The notes under the pieces are model-generated. The model saw only the letters and a program-made list of their open reading frames with translations, was not told the DNA's origin and made no database searches. Positions 63,370 to 64,000 of a DNA stretch of 64,000 nucleotides are shown here, in pieces (position 1 is the first letter of the stretch; each line of letters begins with the position of its first letter). A program made the position numbers and the translations under genes. Source of the stretch: Qipengyuania oceanensis (GTDB lineage Bacteria; Pseudomonadota; Alphaproteobacteria; Sphingomonadales; Sphingomonadaceae); assembly GCF_009827535.1 (NCBI RefSeq), contig NZ_WTYN01000001.1, forward strand, positions 1,984,001 to 2,048,000, written 5' to 3'.

Positions 63370-64000
63370 ATGAGCGACAGCGACCAGAAACGGATGCTCT
63401 CCAAGGCGGAAACGCTGATCGAGGCGCTACCCTATTTCCAGCGCTACGCGGGACGTACTTTCGTGGTGAAATACGGCGGCCACGCCATGGGCGACGAGAA
63501 TGCGGCGAAGGATTTCGCGCAGGACATCGTGCTGCTGAAGGCCGTCGGCATCAATCCGGTGGTGGTCCACGGCGGCGGGCCGCAGATCGGCGACATGCTC
63601 AAGCGGCTGGGTGTCGAATCGAGCTTCGTCGACGGGTTGCGGGTCACCGACAAGCAGACCGCGGAGATCGCGGAAATGGTCCTGTCCGGTGCGATCAACA
63701 AGCAGCTGGTCGGCTGGATCGCCAATGCCGGCGGCAAGGCGATCGGAATATCCGGCAAGGACGGCGGGCTGGTCACCGCGACCAAGGTCGAACGCACCGC
63801 GAAGGATCCCGAAAGCAATATCGAGCGGGCGGTTGACCTGGGTTTCGTCGGCGAGCCGGCGCATGTCGACACCACCATCCTCGAGACCGCGGGCGCTTCC
63901 GGCATGATCCCGGTGGTCGCGCCGATCGGTGCTGGCGAGGACGGCCACACCTACAACATCAATGCCGACACGATGGCCGGCGCGATCGCCGCGGCGCTGG
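63370..64000 (+). CDS. argB: Acetylglutamate kinase (start, cut by the window end)
   Basis: The first 210 residues of ArgB, which phosphorylates N-acetylglutamate in arginine biosynthesis. The nucleotide-binding loop [10 protein letters not shown] lies near residue 32, with [14 protein letters not shown] near 68-81 and the substrate-binding GLRVTD near 88. [19 protein letters not shown] and the C-terminal half up to [15 protein letters not shown] are also present. The remaining part, about 90 residues, lies beyond the window. ATG 63370 has AGGA 3-6 bases upstream. No other arginine gene is visible. Confidence 0.95.
   Translation, partial: MSDSDQKRMLSKAETLIEALPYFQRYAGRTFVVKYGGHAMGDENAAKDFAQDIVLLKAVGINPVVVHGGGPQIGDMLKRLGVESSFVDGLRVTDKQTAEIAEMVLSGAINKQLVGWIANAGGKAIGISGKDGGLVTATKVERTAKDPESNIERAVDLGFVGEPAHVDTTILETAGASGMIPVVAPIGAGEDGHTYNINADTMAGAIAAAL

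Overview
The window is chromosomal DNA of high GC content, densely coding, from an alphaproteobacterium that is most likely a member of the Sphingomonadales, family Erythrobacteraceae (Erythrobacter/Qipengyuania/Altererythrobacter type). The clues are a TonB-dependent receptor next to a secreted M1 aminopeptidase, UrcA, DUF2171 and DUF4402 proteins, a MipA/OmpV protein, an isovaleryl-CoA dehydrogenase/methylcrotonoyl-CoA carboxylase locus, a class Ia ribonucleotide reductase, and promoter sequences that fit the alphaproteobacterial general-stress sigma factor EcfG. I see no rRNA, tRNA, CRISPR array, insertion sequence or prophage.

Layout. 1-10.2 kb: the end of pstS, a terminator, then a minus-strand run of TonB receptor, M1 aminopeptidase, DUF389 membrane protein and ftsK. 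10.2-18.5 kb: thiamine-phosphate-synthase-like gene, yggS, glnD translationally coupled to an acyl-CoA synthetase, then lgt coupled to a MidA-type methyltransferase. 18.5-21.3 kb: a compact osmoprotectant ABC transporter (permease fused to binding protein, plus ATPase) behind a small lipoprotein gene. 21.4-25.3 kb: leucine degradation (isovaleryl-CoA dehydrogenase and methylcrotonoyl-CoA carboxylase beta subunit) enclosing an opposing gene for a secreted protein. 25.3-30.6 kb: small envelope proteins, a lysophospholipid acyltransferase, a DUF1295 protein, a TetR regulator and a 5'-nucleotidase lipoprotein. 30.6-38.4 kb: a decayed receiver-domain fragment, gyrB, a ZIP transporter, a second acyl-CoA synthetase, a 27-residue membrane peptide gene, urcA and guaA. 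38.5-43.5 kb: CHRD lipoprotein, two HhH-GPD DNA glycosylase genes around an old-yellow-enzyme gene, and tldD. 43.5-49.1 kb: two DUF4402 secreted proteins around a CHCC zinc-finger gene, an ABC ATPase/methyltransferase pair, two tandem paralogous zinc-ribbon microproteins, and nadB. 49.2-52.8 kb: a flavin monooxygenase with an apparent frameshift, MipA and an alpha/beta hydrolase. 52.8-60.1 kb: a long regulatory region, nrdA, PilZ, an S9 peptidase, DUF2171 and a hydrophilic protein, then nrdB. 60.3-64.0 kb: a DUF1294/excalibur fusion, thermonuclease, sulfotransferase, a small membrane protein and the start of argB.

The signal that best links scattered genes is a set of sequences matching GGAAC-N16-CGTT, each placed just upstream of a start codon and in the right orientation: before the membrane-anchored protein at 25.4 kb, the CHRD lipoprotein at 38.5 kb, the old yellow enzyme at 39.8 kb and nrdA at 53.3 kb, with weaker versions before several small envelope or hydrophilic proteins. 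This suggests a local cluster of EcfG-dependent stress genes. The other candidates for something undescribed are the tandem CxxC microproteins at 47 kb, the palindrome array in front of nrdA, and the 27-residue peptide gene at 36 kb.
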